From positions 1-61,642 of the forward strand of contig JAFISE010000179.1 in the NCBI GenBank assembly GCA_022560025.1: a stretch of 61,642 bases of DNA, in the 5' to 3' direction. This document shows positions 1 through 10,483 of this stretch, one piece after another. A program made the position numbers and the translations under genes. The notes beneath the pieces were generated by a model, which searched no databases, was not told where the DNA came from, and saw only the letters and a program-made list of their open reading frames with translations. This DNA is from Stagonosporopsis chrysanthemi. Lineage: Eukaryota > Ascomycota > Dothideomycetes > Pleosporales > Didymellaceae. Position 1 is the first letter of the stretch, and each line of letters starts with the position of its first letter.

Positions 1-392
1 CCGCTGCCGCTGCCGCTGCCGCCGCCGCCGCCGTCGTCGTCGTCGTCCGGGCTGTGCACCAGCGTCAGCGAGCCCTCGCTGGCCACGCTGAGCTTGGCGT
101 GGGCGTGCCCCGGGGTGGCGTCGCCGCTGCTGTCCTTGCGCTTCGAGATGCTGCCCTTGGCCTGGCGGCGGGTGATGCCGCCGCGCAGCTTGCGGATGTC
201 GTCGACGACGTGCACGCCGTCGGGGGCCTTTGGGTTCTTGGGGCGGATGTACAGGTCGAGGTGGCGCCCCAGCGAGCTCGAGGTGAAGGCCTGGCCGCAG
301 AAGGGGCAGTTCTTGTCCTTGGGCGCCTTGAGCAGCGGCGGGTCGGCCGTGGAGCGCGGGGTGCTGGAGTCAGCGTCGCCCATGGTCGCCAT
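1..392 (-). CDS. Conserved fungal protein with CPFCG motif, 3' end cut by window edge
   Basis: The reading frame runs on the minus strand from ATG at 392 (a second in-frame ATG lies at 383) and is open to the window edge, so the C-terminus is missing. An in-frame TGA at 425-423 lies just upstream, which supports this start. The visible ~130 residues hold a CPFCGQAF zinc-knuckle-like motif near residue 30, then SSSLGRHLDLYIRPKNPKAP and a KLRGGITRRQ segment. I recognise this block as conserved in uncharacterised ascomycete proteins, but know no function for it. The tail visible here turns into Asp and Gly/Ser homopolymers, encoded by the GTC and GCC/GCT repeats at positions 1-50. The single CxxC could be half of a zinc site. 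Overlapping open frames on the other strand are shadows of the GC-rich coding sequence. Confidence in the gene is high; function is unknown. Confidence 0.85.
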   Translation of the reverse strand, partial: MATMGDADSSTPRSTADPPLLKAPKDKNCPFCGQAFTSSSLGRHLDLYIRPKNPKAPDGVHVVDDIRKLRGGITRRQAKGSISKRKDSSGDATPGHAHAKLSVASEGSLTLVHSPDDDDDGGGGGSGSGS

Positions 393-913
393 GCCAGAGC
401 CAAACGCAGTCACATTCAGGTTTCAGGATCCCCAAGCGGCGTCGGCGTCGGCGTCGGCGTCGTCGTCGTCGTGAGGTGTGCGTGTGTTTCAAGAGCGCCC
501 TGCATATGCTGTGCTCGGAGCGCTACCGCATCGCCGCCGCGGCGTAAACAAACAAACAACGGGAAGGGTGCTGTGGGCAGGGTAGCAGGGCAGCAGGGTA
601 TACAGAGAAGAGGCAGTCGAGCAGTAAGCAGTAAGCAGTGAGCAGTGAGCACCCGCGCGAAAGGAGCGACGCCGTCGACGAGACTGTGCGTGTGCTTGGC
701 GCAAAAGGGCAGCCCCCTAACTGCGTCGTCCACAGTCCCGCCGTCTCGAGCTCCCCCCCCCCCCCTGCGATGTGCGCGCCCGCGCCGCGCCGCCAACCGT
801 GCAGCCCGCGGGAGCGCCAGAGCAACCCGCGCTTGAGCCCGTCAGGAACACGACGCGCCATGGACCGCCAGTTCCAGCGCCGCAACACCTATCAACTGCC
901 CGCCGCTGGCCAG
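393..913. other. Intergenic region with short repeats
   Basis: Upstream region of the gene starting at 392 and downstream region of the ABCF gene ending at 914. It holds a 13-base poly-C run near 753-765 and a four-copy heptamer repeat (GCAGTAA x2, GCAGTGA x2) at about 621-649. Open frames here have biased composition and no recognisable protein. Confidence 0.6.
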
Positions 914-3417
914 CTACCCCACGCTGCCAGCCTGGCCCAGTCTCGCTGCGGCTCGCGCTGCCAGCTCACCGTACTGCTCCATGCCGCCGTCGAGCCTCCG
1001 CAGCTGGCCCTTGGCGACCCGGTACACGGTCCCGCCCACCGCGTCTGCTTCGTCTGCCCCCGATTCACCTTCACTTTGGTCAGCCTCGTCTTCGCCACGA
1101 ACCCCTGGCGCTAGCTTGTATGGCCCGGCGCCCTCAACCACCGTCCTGCCCGCACGTTAGCCCAAACGCGTCCTGGCCAAAGCCTAGCATGCCTGTTTTG
1201 GCCCGTGGCTTGCGGGTGCTCGAGCGCTGCGCCGCCGGCCTCGGGACGACACGCCAGCGGTGGGGGAGGGAACGCACCTCATGAAGAACCTGTCGTGCGT
1301 GATGACTAGCAGCGCCCCGTCGTAATCCTTCAGCCCGAGGACGAGCCCGAGGATCGTGTCGGCGTCTAGATGCGTCGTCACTTCGTCCAGGATGAGCAGC
1401 TGCGGCGGGGGCCACAGCAGCTTCGCCAACGCAACCCTGACCTTCTGCCCACCCGACAGCAGCGCGAGCGGCACATCAGAGACAGTCTGCCCGTGCAGCC
1501 CCAGGCTGCCGAGTATCTGCCGTGCCTCTTTCTCTTCCATCTCAGCGCCCTCAGCGTCCATCACATGCCGCAGCGCTGTCAGCTTTGGATCTGACGAAGC
1601 CATCGCTGTCATCTCTTCCACCGACTGCTGAGAGAAGCGGCCGAACCTGGCCCTCGCGTGCCTCGTTATGGTCCCAGACGAGGGCACGAGATCGCCTGAG
1701 ATCAACGACACAAGCGTCGTCTTTCCGGACCCGTTGAGCCCCGCCAGCCCCGTCCGCGTCCCAGGGTGTATGGTCAGCGACACGTCGACCAACGTGGGAG
1801 CCTTCTTCCTGCCCGGATACCCAAACGTCACCTTCTCCATGCTCACCAGCGCGCCTGGGAACCTCAGGTCGGGAGGCTGCCGCGGGAACGTCAGCTTGAC
1901 AGGCGGCTCGAAGTCGGGAATCTCAACCTCAGCTCGGCTGGTCAAGTGGTAGCCTCCGAGATCGCGGTTCAGCTTGAAACGCCCGCCCTTGAGACCCACC
2001 TCCACCCCCCATCGCTCGTCCAGCTTCTTCTGCCGTGACGCAGCCTGCTTCAGCTTCTTGTCGTCGCCTTTGTCTCTGGCCGCCTTGATGTTGCCCGCAA
2101 TCGACTTTTCAATGTGCTTCTTCTGCTTGTCCTTGGCCTCTTTCATCTTGGTCAGGTACTTGATCTTCTTGTGCTTCTCCCGCTCGTACACGCTCAGGTT
2201 GCCACGGAACGTCTCCAGCTCCTGGTTGCGCAGGAGCAGCAGCTCCTCAGCCACGGCGTCGCCAAAGTCGCGGTCGTGCGTCGTGATGAGCACCGTCGTG
2301 CTCGTCATGCTGTTGATGTACTCCTGCAGCCAGACGATCGAAGGCAGGTCCAGGAAGTTGGTCGGCTCGTCCAGCAACAGCACATCTGCATACTGCGTCA
2401 GCGCACACGCGAGCTCGCACCGCGTCTGCCAGCCCCCCGACAACTGCGACTTGGGTGCGTCGATGCCGTCTTCCTTGAACCCAAGCCCAAGCAGCACCCT
2501 GCGCGCCTTCGCCTCCGCAGCAGCCGCGTCCATCATCTCCAGCTCGGCCAGCACGCCCGCTAACAGATCCGCCGCGGCCTGCGTATCTGCACTCAAACTG
2601 GCGGGGTCGATTTCGCTCTCCGCCTGCTGCACCGCCTGCACCGCTTCTTGATGCCGCTCCTCGAGCTTGATCAGCTCCTTCCTTGCCGCCTTCCCCCTCG
2701 CCCCGCTCCGCCTCTCCGCAACCCGCCTTCCCTCCTCCAGCGCCCTCCCCACCCGCTCAGCCCTCACTCTCCTATACGCCCGCACAGCCGCCACCCCATC
2801 CCCCGCATTCTCCACCCCTTCCCCCAACACCCCCGCTTCGCGCCGCAACCGCTCCCTCACCGCGTCGCTGCGCACCACGTACTGCAACACTGTTTCCTCC
2901 CCCCTCTCACTCTTCTTCCCCTCTTCGTCGCCCTTAGCATCGGTTTCCCTGGTCTGTCCCAACAGCAACACCCGCGTGCTCCACGGTATCCCCGGCACCA
3001 GGCCCCCGGCGATGGCACGCAGCAACGTCGACTTCCCCGTCCCGTTGCGCCCGACGAGCACGTAGTGCCGCGATGCAACGAGGTGGAGCGTGGTGCGCGA
3101 GAGCAGGGTGCGTTGGCCCAGGGCGAGGGAGAGGTCGCGGATGAGGATCTGGGGGTGGAGTGGTTAGTGAGGGGTGTATTAGAGAGAAAGAGGGGGGGGG
3201 GGGGGGGCTCGGGACGCGGATGGGAATGGAAATGTAAAGGTAAAGGTAAAGGTAAAGATGAACAAGTACCCACCTCTTTGCTTGCCGGCGCATCCACGGC
3301 GTCCAGCGCATACCGGCTCTGCTGCGCCGTCACGGTGATGGATCCCGCGCCTGACTCTTCTCCTCCTCCTCCTCCTTCTCCTCCCCCCGTGGTGGATGTC
3401 TTAGCCCTGCGCACCAT
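914..3417 (-). CDS. ABCF-type (non-transporter) ATP-binding cassette ATPase
   Basis: Model: exons 3417-3274, 3148-1278 and 1145-914, giving 748 aa. Intron 1 (125 bp) has GTGGGT...CCCCCAG ends; intron 2 (132 bp) has GTGCGT...GGGCAG ends, and splicing restores FFMRTVVEGAGPYKLAP. Two ATPase domains and no membrane segments place it in the soluble ABCF family, whose members act on ribosomes. Domain 1: Walker A GRNGTGKST (~81-89), signature LSGGW (~285), Walker B LLLDEPTNFLD. A Lys-rich coiled linker follows. Domain 2: Walker A GLNGSGKTT (~515), signature LSGGQ (~612), Walker B LILDEVTTHLD. The second Walker B has VTTH where EPTN is usual, but the Glu is kept. It looks like a mould-specific ABCF group rather than Gcn20, Arb1 or New1; that assignment is from memory. 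The start was chosen at MVRRAK because the longer frame begins at GTG. Confidence 0.93.
3192..3207. repeat. 16-base poly-G tract inside ABCF intron 1
   Basis: Sixteen consecutive G on the plus strand, so poly-C in the transcript. It lies within the first intron of the ABCF gene, upstream of a short GGTAAA-repeat stretch at about 3236-3258. Confidence 0.9.
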
Positions 3418-4722
3418 TCCTGGAATTTTGTTCAATTTTTTTAGCTTGCACGACACGTTCTGCGGGAAAGCAAAGCAAAGCTATGCGTGGCGTGGCGAGT
3501 CGAGTCGAGGATTCTTCTTCTATGCTGGATGCGCGCTTTTGGAGCCTTTGTGGTTTTTTGGGGGTCTTGCTGTCGAGTATTGCTGTCAAGTATTACCCGC
3601 CTTCAGAGAAGTAGCAGTAGTAGCAGCAGCAGCAGCAGCAGCAGTAGCAGCAGTAGAAGTAGCAGTGTCCTCCCAAGCGCAGTCGTTCCTACTTGATATA
3701 CCTCCACTCCCAACCCAAATCCTCGATCTCAACGGGGTCCGACTAAGCGGTCGATTGATTGGTCGCACGGCTAGACGGACAGGAGCCATGGCTGAGCCCG
3801 CGCTTTCTCACCTGTGCTCACGATGAGTCGACCGCGGAGACGCTGATTGGCTCGTGCGCACCATACATAGCGCGCCGCGATCTAACGAGCCCTAGCTAGC
3901 TGGAGTTTTGCGAGGGTTTCGCTGGGAGGAGGGCGAACGCGAGGGGAGCTGGAGCTGTGGGGAGAGGGGGGATGGCGCAGGTGGTGGGGTGAAAGACGAC
4001 GGTAGAGAGAGGGTGCGGTTTCAATTTGGGGGGGGGGGGGGGGGTTAGATTATGTCAATTGTCAAGATGTCAAATTCCACATAGTTTTGGTGCACAGATG
4101 ATACAAGAGCCGCTCGTGGGATTCTGAACCATGATTAAACTATTGGGACAAAGACTTTGAATCATTAGAAAAGTCTTTTGGTTTTATAAAGAGAATCTCA
4201 ACGCCTGTCCCACCCTGCACAAACGCCTACAGTGCCCGTTACGTCGTGACTCCCACTTTCTCATGCCAACTGCTGTAACCACAAGTCTCGACCCCATCGC
4301 CCAGCACATCAATAATTGCATGCTAGACGGTCCCTCGGTTCGTGGCTGCTGAGACGTGGATCCTGCAATCCCAAAATGAGCCGTTCCTCCCTGTCTCGAA
4401 AAGGTCGTAGATGTGTAGCGTAGTGTAATGTACAATTTCGGGATGCGAGGCCGCGGGGGACATTTGCTCGCTTGCTTGCTCGCTCGCTCGCTCGCTCGCT
4501 AAAAAGACCGGATGCTGCGTGCGTGAAAGAATGGTATGTTGATGGTTGACCGCAGGTTGTCAGGCTGCTGGTGATGATGTTTCGTGGAGAGCAGACCCGT
4601 TCGTGGACCCGGGGCTATGTGTGCGTGGTGCGCCAACAGTGCTCCAGCGCCGTGGTAGTCCCACACTCCCATTGCGTCAGTCGCTCAAATTAGGTCGTGC
4701 TGTGCTGCCAAATCGCATGTCT
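3418..4722. other. Intergenic region, no gene seen; simple repeats
   Basis: Promoter side of the ABCF gene and 3' side of the TCO89-like gene. It contains a CAG/TAG-rich trinucleotide run at about 3609-3662 and a 17-base poly-G tract at 4028-4044. Small open frames have no protein-like features. Confidence 0.65.
4465..4500. repeat. GCTC/GCTT tetranucleotide microsatellite
   Basis: About nine tandem copies of a GCTC-type tetranucleotide, with GCTT variants at the left end. It lies in the 3' flank of the TCO89-like gene. Confidence 0.85.
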
Positions 4723-6486
4723 TCACTCCCCCACCACCTCCGCACTATCCCACATGCGCCTACAAAGCTCCTCGGCCTCATTCCGCGGCCTCTCTGCTTC
4801 AAGACTGCGCCGGCCTTCTTCTCCCTCGGCCTCGAAACTGCTCCTGCTCCGCCGGCTCCCGGCGCCGTCCAGCTCGCCGTTCTCATTGATGCTGCTGCTC
4901 AGCGTGCTAGCGCCCAGACTGCTGCTCCCGTTCGTGCTCGCCGGCCGCGTGGCGCGCAACTTGCGCAGCATGCCCGGCATCTGCTGGATGCGCTGGATGC
5001 TGTCGGCGAGGGGGTTGCGGTAGCGCTGGACGACCTTGTACTCGATGGCGACGTGGTTGAACTGCTGCTGCAGACGCGGGTCGATGCGGCCTTCGCCGGG
5101 GTAGGAGAGGCCGATGTTGTGAAAGGATGGGCCGCCGGTGCGCAGGATGGCGGGGACGGGGGCGTGCGGCTCGATTGCTGAGGCGGCGCGCTGGAGGAGC
5201 AGCTTGTTCTGCGTGCGGTTGTGGATGGGCGGGAAGAGGTTGGGGGTCGTGGTGCCGGACTTGACGGACTGCGGGCGCGTGGGTGTGTCTGCGCTCTCGC
5301 CTTCTTCTGGGTCGCCGAAGTTGGGCATGGACTTGTTGCGCTTGCTCTTGTCGAGGCCTTCGTTTTCTCTGGATGCGCGGCGGCCGGGCATGTAGTTGCC
5401 GTCATGCGGCGTGCCCGCCGAGCCGTCGCCGTCCATGAAGCGCGACACGAGGTCTCGGCCCGGCATGTCGACGAGGGTGCTGCCCACGCTGGTGCTGAGC
5501 TGGTGGCCGCGGTCGGCGGCTGAGGCGACGGTGGCTGAGACGGACGACGGCTGCGGGGCGACGACGGTGTGCGAGGCGCTGCGCTGGAGGAGGCGCGAGG
5601 TGATCAGGTCTGCGTCTGGCGGGCGCGAGTGTGTGGACGAGGCGGCTCTGTTGGTTTGTGGAGGTGGCGGGCGGGCGCGCTGCGGCAGCGTGTACGTGGG
5701 CTGTCCTTCACCTGCGCCCTCACCTTCACCTTCACCTTTGCCTTCGCTCTGGCGCGGTGCTGGCGGCGACGTGTCCCCGGCATTGGCGCGCGTGTTGCTC
5801 TCGGTCGCGGCGTCGACGACGCGCTGGGCCTCAGTGGCGACCGAGTTGGAGCGCGTCGTGGAGCGCGTCGTGGTGGGCGACTGCGACGCGCTCTCCTCAG
5901 TCCAGCCGCCCTCCTCCTCGTCGTCGTCGTCGTCGTTGCCCACGTCAAAGTGCACAATGGGACGCTCCTCGGGCGACGCCGGGCGCGAGCGGGTGGGGTT
6001 GCCCAGCTTGCCCTTCACCGGGGCGAGGTCCTTGGACGACTTGCCGCCCTTGGCCTTGCCGATGAGGTGGCCGCTCGAGTGGTTCTTGCGCAGGCCGCTT
6101 TGGGCGTGCGGCTGTGGGTTGTGTCGCATGATGGCGCCCGAGCTGGCATTGCGCTTGAAGCCGGGGCGCGGGCTGCTGGGGGCGCTGATCGAGGTGCCCG
6201 ACTGCGAGCGGCGGTGGTGCCGGCCGCCCTCGTCGGTGGCTTGCGGTGGCTGCTGCGTGGCTTTGGGGAACTTGGCCAGGTTCTTGCCCGCCGACAGCGT
6301 CCGCTGCATGCGCCCGCCCGCGACATGGCGGTGGTTGACCTTGTGGTGCTGCGGGCGGTGGTGCCCCTTCTCCGACGGGCTCTGCGAAATGTGCGACTGG
6401 CTGCTCGACTGCCTCGTCATCGGCGCCGGGCGCTTCGGCCGCGAAGGGCCAGCCTGCTCAGGCGAGGCCATGCTGGATTCGGCCAT
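4723..6486 (-). CDS. TCO89-like TORC1 subunit domain protein
   Basis: A single open frame of 587 aa from ATG at 6486. It is mostly disordered and rich in Ser, Arg, His and Pro. Recognisable fungal blocks are HHRRSQSGTSISAPSSPRPG (~90-110), FKRNASSGAIM, LRKNHSSGHLIGKAKGGK (~130-150), an acidic run DDDDDEEEGGWTEESASQSP (~185-205) and a C-terminal FNHVAIEYKVVQRYRNPLAD segment. As I recall them, these are shared with ascomycete proteins annotated as TORC1 subunit TCO89 domain proteins; TCO89 in yeasts links TORC1 to the vacuole. The many RxxS motifs would suit phosphorylation, which is inference. A Gly-Glu hexamer-repeat stretch (~255-265) comes from a CACCTT-type repeat near 5710-5745. The alternative is an unrelated Ser-rich protein; the name is moderately secure. 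Confidence 0.8.
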   Translation of the reverse strand: MAESSMASPEQAGPSRPKRPAPMTRQSSSQSHISQSPSEKGHHRPQHHKVNHRHVAGGRMQRTLSAGKNLAKFPKATQQPPQATDEGGRHHRRSQSGTSISAPSSPRPGFKRNASSGAIMRHNPQPHAQSGLRKNHSSGHLIGKAKGGKSSKDLAPVKGKLGNPTRSRPASPEERPIVHFDVGNDDDDDEEEGGWTEESASQSPTTTRSTTRSNSVATEAQRVVDAATESNTRANAGDTSPPAPRQSEGKGEGEGEGAGEGQPTYTLPQRARPPPPQTNRAASSTHSRPPDADLITSRLLQRSASHTVVAPQPSSVSATVASAADRGHQLSTSVGSTLVDMPGRDLVSRFMDGDGSAGTPHDGNYMPGRRASRENEGLDKSKRNKSMPNFGDPEEGESADTPTRPQSVKSGTTTPNLFPPIHNRTQNKLLLQRAASAIEPHAPVPAILRTGGPSFHNIGLSYPGEGRIDPRLQQQFNHVAIEYKVVQRYRNPLADSIQRIQQMPGMLRKLRATRPASTNGSSSLGASTLSSSINENGELDGAGSRRSRSSFEAEGEEGRRSLEAERPRNEAEELCRRMWDSAEVVGE

Positions 6487-7041
6487 GCCGCTGCACGCAC
6501 GTCGACGTCTGGGGTGCCGTGGCGGGTGGTGTAGCTGCAGAGGAGCGTGTCGCCTGCTCGTCGCTCGGGGTGGAGCAGCCTGCGTCAGAGGCCGGCGCGG
6601 GAGGTGGGCTCTTCAGCGGGCGCCCATGGGGCTCAATTGCTGCGTATGGTGCGCTGCTGGTCGTACAGCGTCGGCCGGGTTGAGGTCCAATGATGTGAGG
6701 CTGCTCCAGCATGAGCGTCGCCAAATCAGCAGAAGGAGCACTCCCGTCTCGGCTATGCTGAATGCAGCCCTCGGTGAGCGGCCCGTCCAACGTCACGCCC
6801 GGCTGGGCAACGTCTCTGCACGACTCCAGCATGTTCATGTGCGGAATGGGTATTTAATTGCTATGCTATCTGGTATTGTATGTATCGTGTGCGTTGGGGC
6901 ACGGTAGCTATGCCGGCGTATCCTCCTGTGGGACGCCATTGCGTCATGGGCCAACGTCCTAAGTATGCTCTTGTAGTAAACTCTGTCGTCTCGATTCGTA
7001 CACCCTCGTGACTCGTGTCTCACCCCCGCGAGAAGAGACTT
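6487..7041. other. Promoter/5' region of the TCO89-like gene, no separate gene supported
   Basis: A minus-strand open frame crosses here (6458-6838), but its composition is that of non-coding GC-rich DNA and it overlaps the start of the neighbouring gene. Most likely 5' UTR and promoter of the gene starting at 6486, plus the 3' flank of the gene ending at 7042. Confidence 0.55.
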
Positions 7042-8172
7042 CTACTCGTTTTGGAACATCTTGCGCAGCTCCCTCACTCTGCCCCTCACGCCGCGACTCC
7101 TCGTCGCCGCTCTCTGCTGGCTGGTGTGCCTCTGAGCAGGGCTGATGCCATCCACGCAGCCGAACGAAGACGTTGTCATGATCGAAGCAGTACGTGAGCG
7201 GTACGACGGCGGAGGAAGCCCTGATGAGTAGGTTGGTGCCTCAGACAGTGTCAGGTCGCCCATAGAATCGTCTCGACTGAGGTATGCAGTGGCGGTCGAG
7301 GGGCGTGTGTTCTCTCCGCTCTTGGTATTTCGTCTGATTCGCGGATTCACGTGCCGGTTTGCATATCCCTCATAGCTGCCACAGGTCACGCTTGTCCGTG
7401 TGCTACCTAGGACAGGGAGCTCGAATGAATATTGCTCGGCTGCGAGCAGTGGCTGCTCGTCTGTTGGCGCCTTGGAGACCGACGTCCGCGCAGACGCGTG
7501 CAGGAGCGACCTGGACCGAGCCAAGGGCCTGGGAGGATCTGCTCGGTGTGTTTGTTCGTCTGGCACCGCAAGCAGTGGCATCGAGTTCGAGCGTCGGTTG
7601 ATCTGCTTTCGAGCGGCAAAACGTTGGGACGTGGTGCGCAAAAGAGACGGCATCTTGGCTTGCACCTTCTTCGCACCACGACGACAAATCGACTTCACCT
7701 GCTGGCTGGAAGGCGTCAAGGGCCGAATAGGACCTGGCTCTCGCTGTATGGGAATGGCGTACTGCATGCCGGGCGACGACGTCGTAGGCTCCATGGACAT
7801 TAGTCTCCAGTATGACAGCCCACCCATGAGCGGTGGAGGTGGCACGTTCGGACTGGCGTCGAGCCATGCATTGACGTCCCGGATCACCCCTGACTCTGGT
7901 CGGGGCGGACGGGGTGGTGGATGGATGACCAGACGTGGCGAGGGCAAGACCATGTTGATGGGTAACTGTGGCACTGGCGGCACGGAAGCTGGCGTTTCTC
8001 TCTGGCTCGTCGGTGCGGTCTGTGGCCGCTTGAGTGAGAGCTTTCTCTTCAGTCCCCCAGTATCCTCCGTCCGCAGCAGCTGCCGCGATGCTGGCTTCCA
8101 GAGCCGCTTGTGCAGCCATTTCTTCGCTGTGTCATGTTTGCTGGACGCGTTGTTGCTCGTCGTCGCCAGCAT
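7042..8172 (-). CDS. Hypothetical basic protein with RDVNAWLDA motif
   Basis: An uninterrupted 376-aa frame starting at ATG 8172. The protein is basic and Ser/Pro-rich, with no signal peptide or membrane segment. Features seen are a Lys/Arg-rich N-terminus, a Pro-rich stretch (~75-95) followed by SGVIRDVNAWLDASPNVPPP (~93-112), and a Lys/Arg-rich C-terminus ending RELRKMFQNE. The VNAWLDAS motif recurs, as I remember, in uncharacterised dothideomycete and eurotiomycete proteins; I assign no function. It is tandem with the TCO89-like gene but 555 bp apart, so there is no reason to think they are co-transcribed. The codon pattern looks coding throughout. Confidence 0.72.
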   Translation of the reverse strand: MLATTSNNASSKHDTAKKWLHKRLWKPASRQLLRTEDTGGLKRKLSLKRPQTAPTSQRETPASVPPVPQLPINMVLPSPRLVIHPPPRPPRPESGVIRDVNAWLDASPNVPPPPLMGGLSYWRLMSMEPTTSSPGMQYAIPIQREPGPIRPLTPSSQQVKSICRRGAKKVQAKMPSLLRTTSQRFAARKQINRRSNSMPLLAVPDEQTHRADPPRPLARSRSLLHASARTSVSKAPTDEQPLLAAEQYSFELPVLGSTRTSVTCGSYEGYANRHVNPRIRRNTKSGENTRPSTATAYLSRDDSMGDLTLSEAPTYSSGLPPPSYRSRTASIMTTSSFGCVDGISPAQRHTSQQRAATRSRGVRGRVRELRKMFQNE

Positions 8173-8491
8173 CGTGGCTGTTGCATCTGAGATGTTGCTG
8201 GTGTATGCTATGCTGTAAAGGTGCTGTCAGGATTTGTAAGGAGTGCGACCCCAGCGCAATGCGTGCAGTTTATGGTGCTGATGGGGCCATGGGTGTGGCG
8301 AGTGGGAGCGATTTGTGAGGTGCTGGGTGACCCTGTTCTCACTGACAGCCACCCTGAGCTGCAAAGGCAGGCACGCACGCGAGTGCCCCACAAACAGCGT
8401 TCACCTTACCAAAGCATGGTACTCACGCGAGGGCTCGTGAAGAAGATACGATCTTGACAGTTGTCAGAAATTAAATTTTACGAACATACAA
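8173..8491. other. Short intergenic region
   Basis: 319 bp between the GH43 stop and the start of the basic protein gene, both on the minus strand. It must hold the GH43 3'... upstream neighbour's promoter. No repeat or RNA gene seen. Confidence 0.55.
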
Positions 8492-10483
8492 CTATATCAT
8501 GTAGCTTGCAATCAGCTGGGGCTCTACACTCTCAAGCGTCGGCACAACCGGCTTGATAAGCCCTTCATCATCAAAGTACACCCTATCAATGGTGGTCTCC
8601 CTCAATGTGCCGTTGCCATTGGGGATAGCAAAGCGGTGGTAGGCAATGTACCAGTCGTCAGTCTTGGGGACCTGGATGATCGAGTTGTGACCCGTGGCCA
8701 AAATGCCCTTCGACTCATCTTTTTGGAGAATGACGCCGCGGTATGTGTAGGGTCCCTCAACGTTACCACTCGTAGCATACCCGACGCGGTAGTTCTCGGA
8801 CCTCGTATCGTCAATAGAGTAGGTGAGGTGGAAGATGCCGTCGCGGTAGTTGAGGAAGACGCCCTCGCGGAAGTCTACCAACCCACTGATAGCTTGAAGT
8901 GTATCCTCCTTGAGCGACAACATATCGTCCTCGAGCTCGGCGAAGAGAGTCTTGCTGTTGCCCCAGAAGAGGTAGTACTTTCCTGTCGTAGGGTCCTGGA
9001 ACGCCGCAGGGTCAATGGCTTGGTCTGCTGTGATGGCTTCGTTGTTCAGGATGAATGCTTGAGGTTGCGCGGTGAAAGGTCCTGATGGTGAGTCTGCGAC
9101 TGCAACGCCGATGGTCTTGGTGTTGTACTCTTCGTTCTGGCCACTGAAGTAGAAGTAGAATTTGCCGTCGCGCTCGATGATGGTCGGCGCCCACGCGTTG
9201 CCCAGAGCCCAAGGAACGTTGCCAGAGGTGCCGTTCAGCGTGAGGAAGGGCGTCTCAGCGCGTGTCCAGCTGACCAGGTCGGGTGAGGACCAGACGAAGA
9301 ATTGGTTACCGCCCCAGCCAGGGGTTCCGTCAGTAGTGGCATAGATGTAATATGTGTCACCGAAAACGGCAATGTTGGGGTCTGCGTAGTAGCCAGGCAA
9401 GACAGGACTATCCCTTTTTGTGGGAGTGGTGCTTGCCGAAGTCAGTGACGCGAGCTCAGCAGCAGTCACAGGAATGACAGTGCCATGGCGAGGGCTGCTG
9501 GGCAAAGTGTAAGAAGCCGACACCTTCCACTCCGGCTTCGCGAGATCAGCAGTCTCGAGAGGGATATATCCACGTCCGGTGTACTCATCAACGAAGAGGT
9601 AGAATTTCTCTCCATTGACATCATTGGGGTTGGATTTAAAGACTGTTGGGCCCTCAACATTGCTGGTTCCAGCGTTCTTGCCAATACAAGCAGCGTCCTG
9701 CGTCCATGATTCCAAGGTGGAGCGAAGAGAAGAAGAGTGTTCCTGGATGATGTCGGAACAGCCGGTCCCGGATGCGCCCTCGTCTTTGGTAAAGCGATAG
9801 AAGACGTCGCCATCTTGGATCACAGTCGAGTCAATGCGCGACATACCAGCATCCTGCCATATTTGGGGTTCGCTGAAGGTGACGAAGTCAGTTGTTGTGG
9901 CGTACAGCATTCGGTGGTATGTTGCTCCCGTATGGTTCGTGTCGCTTTCTTCGTACAGCGAAGATGCCCAGAAGACAACATAAGCTTCTATCGTAGGATC
10001 GTAGTACGCCTCAGGCGCCCATGTGTTGCCTGCTGTATCAGGCGACACCTTGACGTGTCGCTGCGCTGACCATGTTTTCAAATCGGTCGACTCCCAGATC
10101 TCCAGGTACAAGCTGCCCTTGGTGACCGCAGCTCCCCATGATGTACCTGAACCAATGCTCAGGTCGGTTGCGATAAGAAAGAATTTGCCGCCATCGGGTG
10201 AGCGGATGAGGAAGGGATCGCGCAGTCCCTTCGTGCCCTGGGTCGATGTGATGATCGGTTGGCCGTTGTTCAGCTCTTTCCAGCTAAGCGCGTTGTTCCC
10301 ATTGCTGGCTGCTAGATAGATCTGCTCGCCGGCTCTGGTGTTGTTGGTGAAATAGGCAAAAACATAGCCTTCGTAGCCTTCAGAAGCCTCAACCTGTGCT
10401 GCTCGATTCCGTACGTCGATAGGCTTGGCTGTGGCCACAAGCGCCGCCACACATGCAGAGAAGAGAGTAGTGACTACACGCAT
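8492..10483 (-). CDS. Secreted tandem-domain GH43 glycoside hydrolase (arabinanase/arabinofuranosidase type)
   Basis: A 663-aa intronless gene. Residues 1-20 form a signal peptide (MRVVTTLFSACVAALVATAK), so the enzyme is exported. Two five-bladed beta-propeller domains of the GH43 type follow. The N-terminal domain (~38-335) has GLRDPF (Asp ~89), RIDSTVIQD and VEGPTVF. The C-terminal domain (~360-650) has YADPNIAVF, IDPAAFQD and FREGVF. These look like the Asp base, Asp pKa modulator and Glu acid of GH43 in both halves. The family cleaves arabinose- and xylose-containing plant polysaccharides; the exact substrate cannot be read from sequence. N-glycosylation sequons (NNT, NHT, NGT) fit secretion. 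Tandem-domain fungal GH43 proteins of this length exist. A GH51 arabinofuranosidase lies at 40.9 kb. Confidence 0.92.
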   Translation of the reverse strand: MRVVTTLFSACVAALVATAKPIDVRNRAAQVEASEGYEGYVFAYFTNNTRAGEQIYLAASNGNNALSWKELNNGQPIITSTQGTKGLRDPFLIRSPDGGKFFLIATDLSIGSGTSWGAAVTKGSLYLEIWESTDLKTWSAQRHVKVSPDTAGNTWAPEAYYDPTIEAYVVFWASSLYEESDTNHTGATYHRMLYATTTDFVTFSEPQIWQDAGMSRIDSTVIQDGDVFYRFTKDEGASGTGCSDIIQEHSSSLRSTLESWTQDAACIGKNAGTSNVEGPTVFKSNPNDVNGEKFYLFVDEYTGRGYIPLETADLAKPEWKVSASYTLPSSPRHGTVIPVTAAELASLTSASTTPTKRDSPVLPGYYADPNIAVFGDTYYIYATTDGTPGWGGNQFFVWSSPDLVSWTRAETPFLTLNGTSGNVPWALGNAWAPTIIERDGKFYFYFSGQNEEYNTKTIGVAVADSPSGPFTAQPQAFILNNEAITADQAIDPAAFQDPTTGKYYLFWGNSKTLFAELEDDMLSLKEDTLQAISGLVDFREGVFLNYRDGIFHLTYSIDDTRSENYRVGYATSGNVEGPYTYRGVILQKDESKGILATGHNSIIQVPKTDDWYIAYHRFAIPNGNGTLRETTIDRVYFDDEGLIKPVVPTLESVEPQLIASYMI

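Noticed and set aside
2648..3826. 392-codon plus-strand ORF over the ABCF 5' part
   Set aside because: Pro/Arg-rich shadow of the ABCF gene; crosses its promoter and poly-G tract, no homologous motif.
5396..6907. 503-codon plus-strand ORF opposite the TCO89-like gene
   Set aside because: It mirrors the GC-rich coding strand, is rich in Arg, Cys, Trp and Gly, has no domain, and the opposite frame has clear family motifs.
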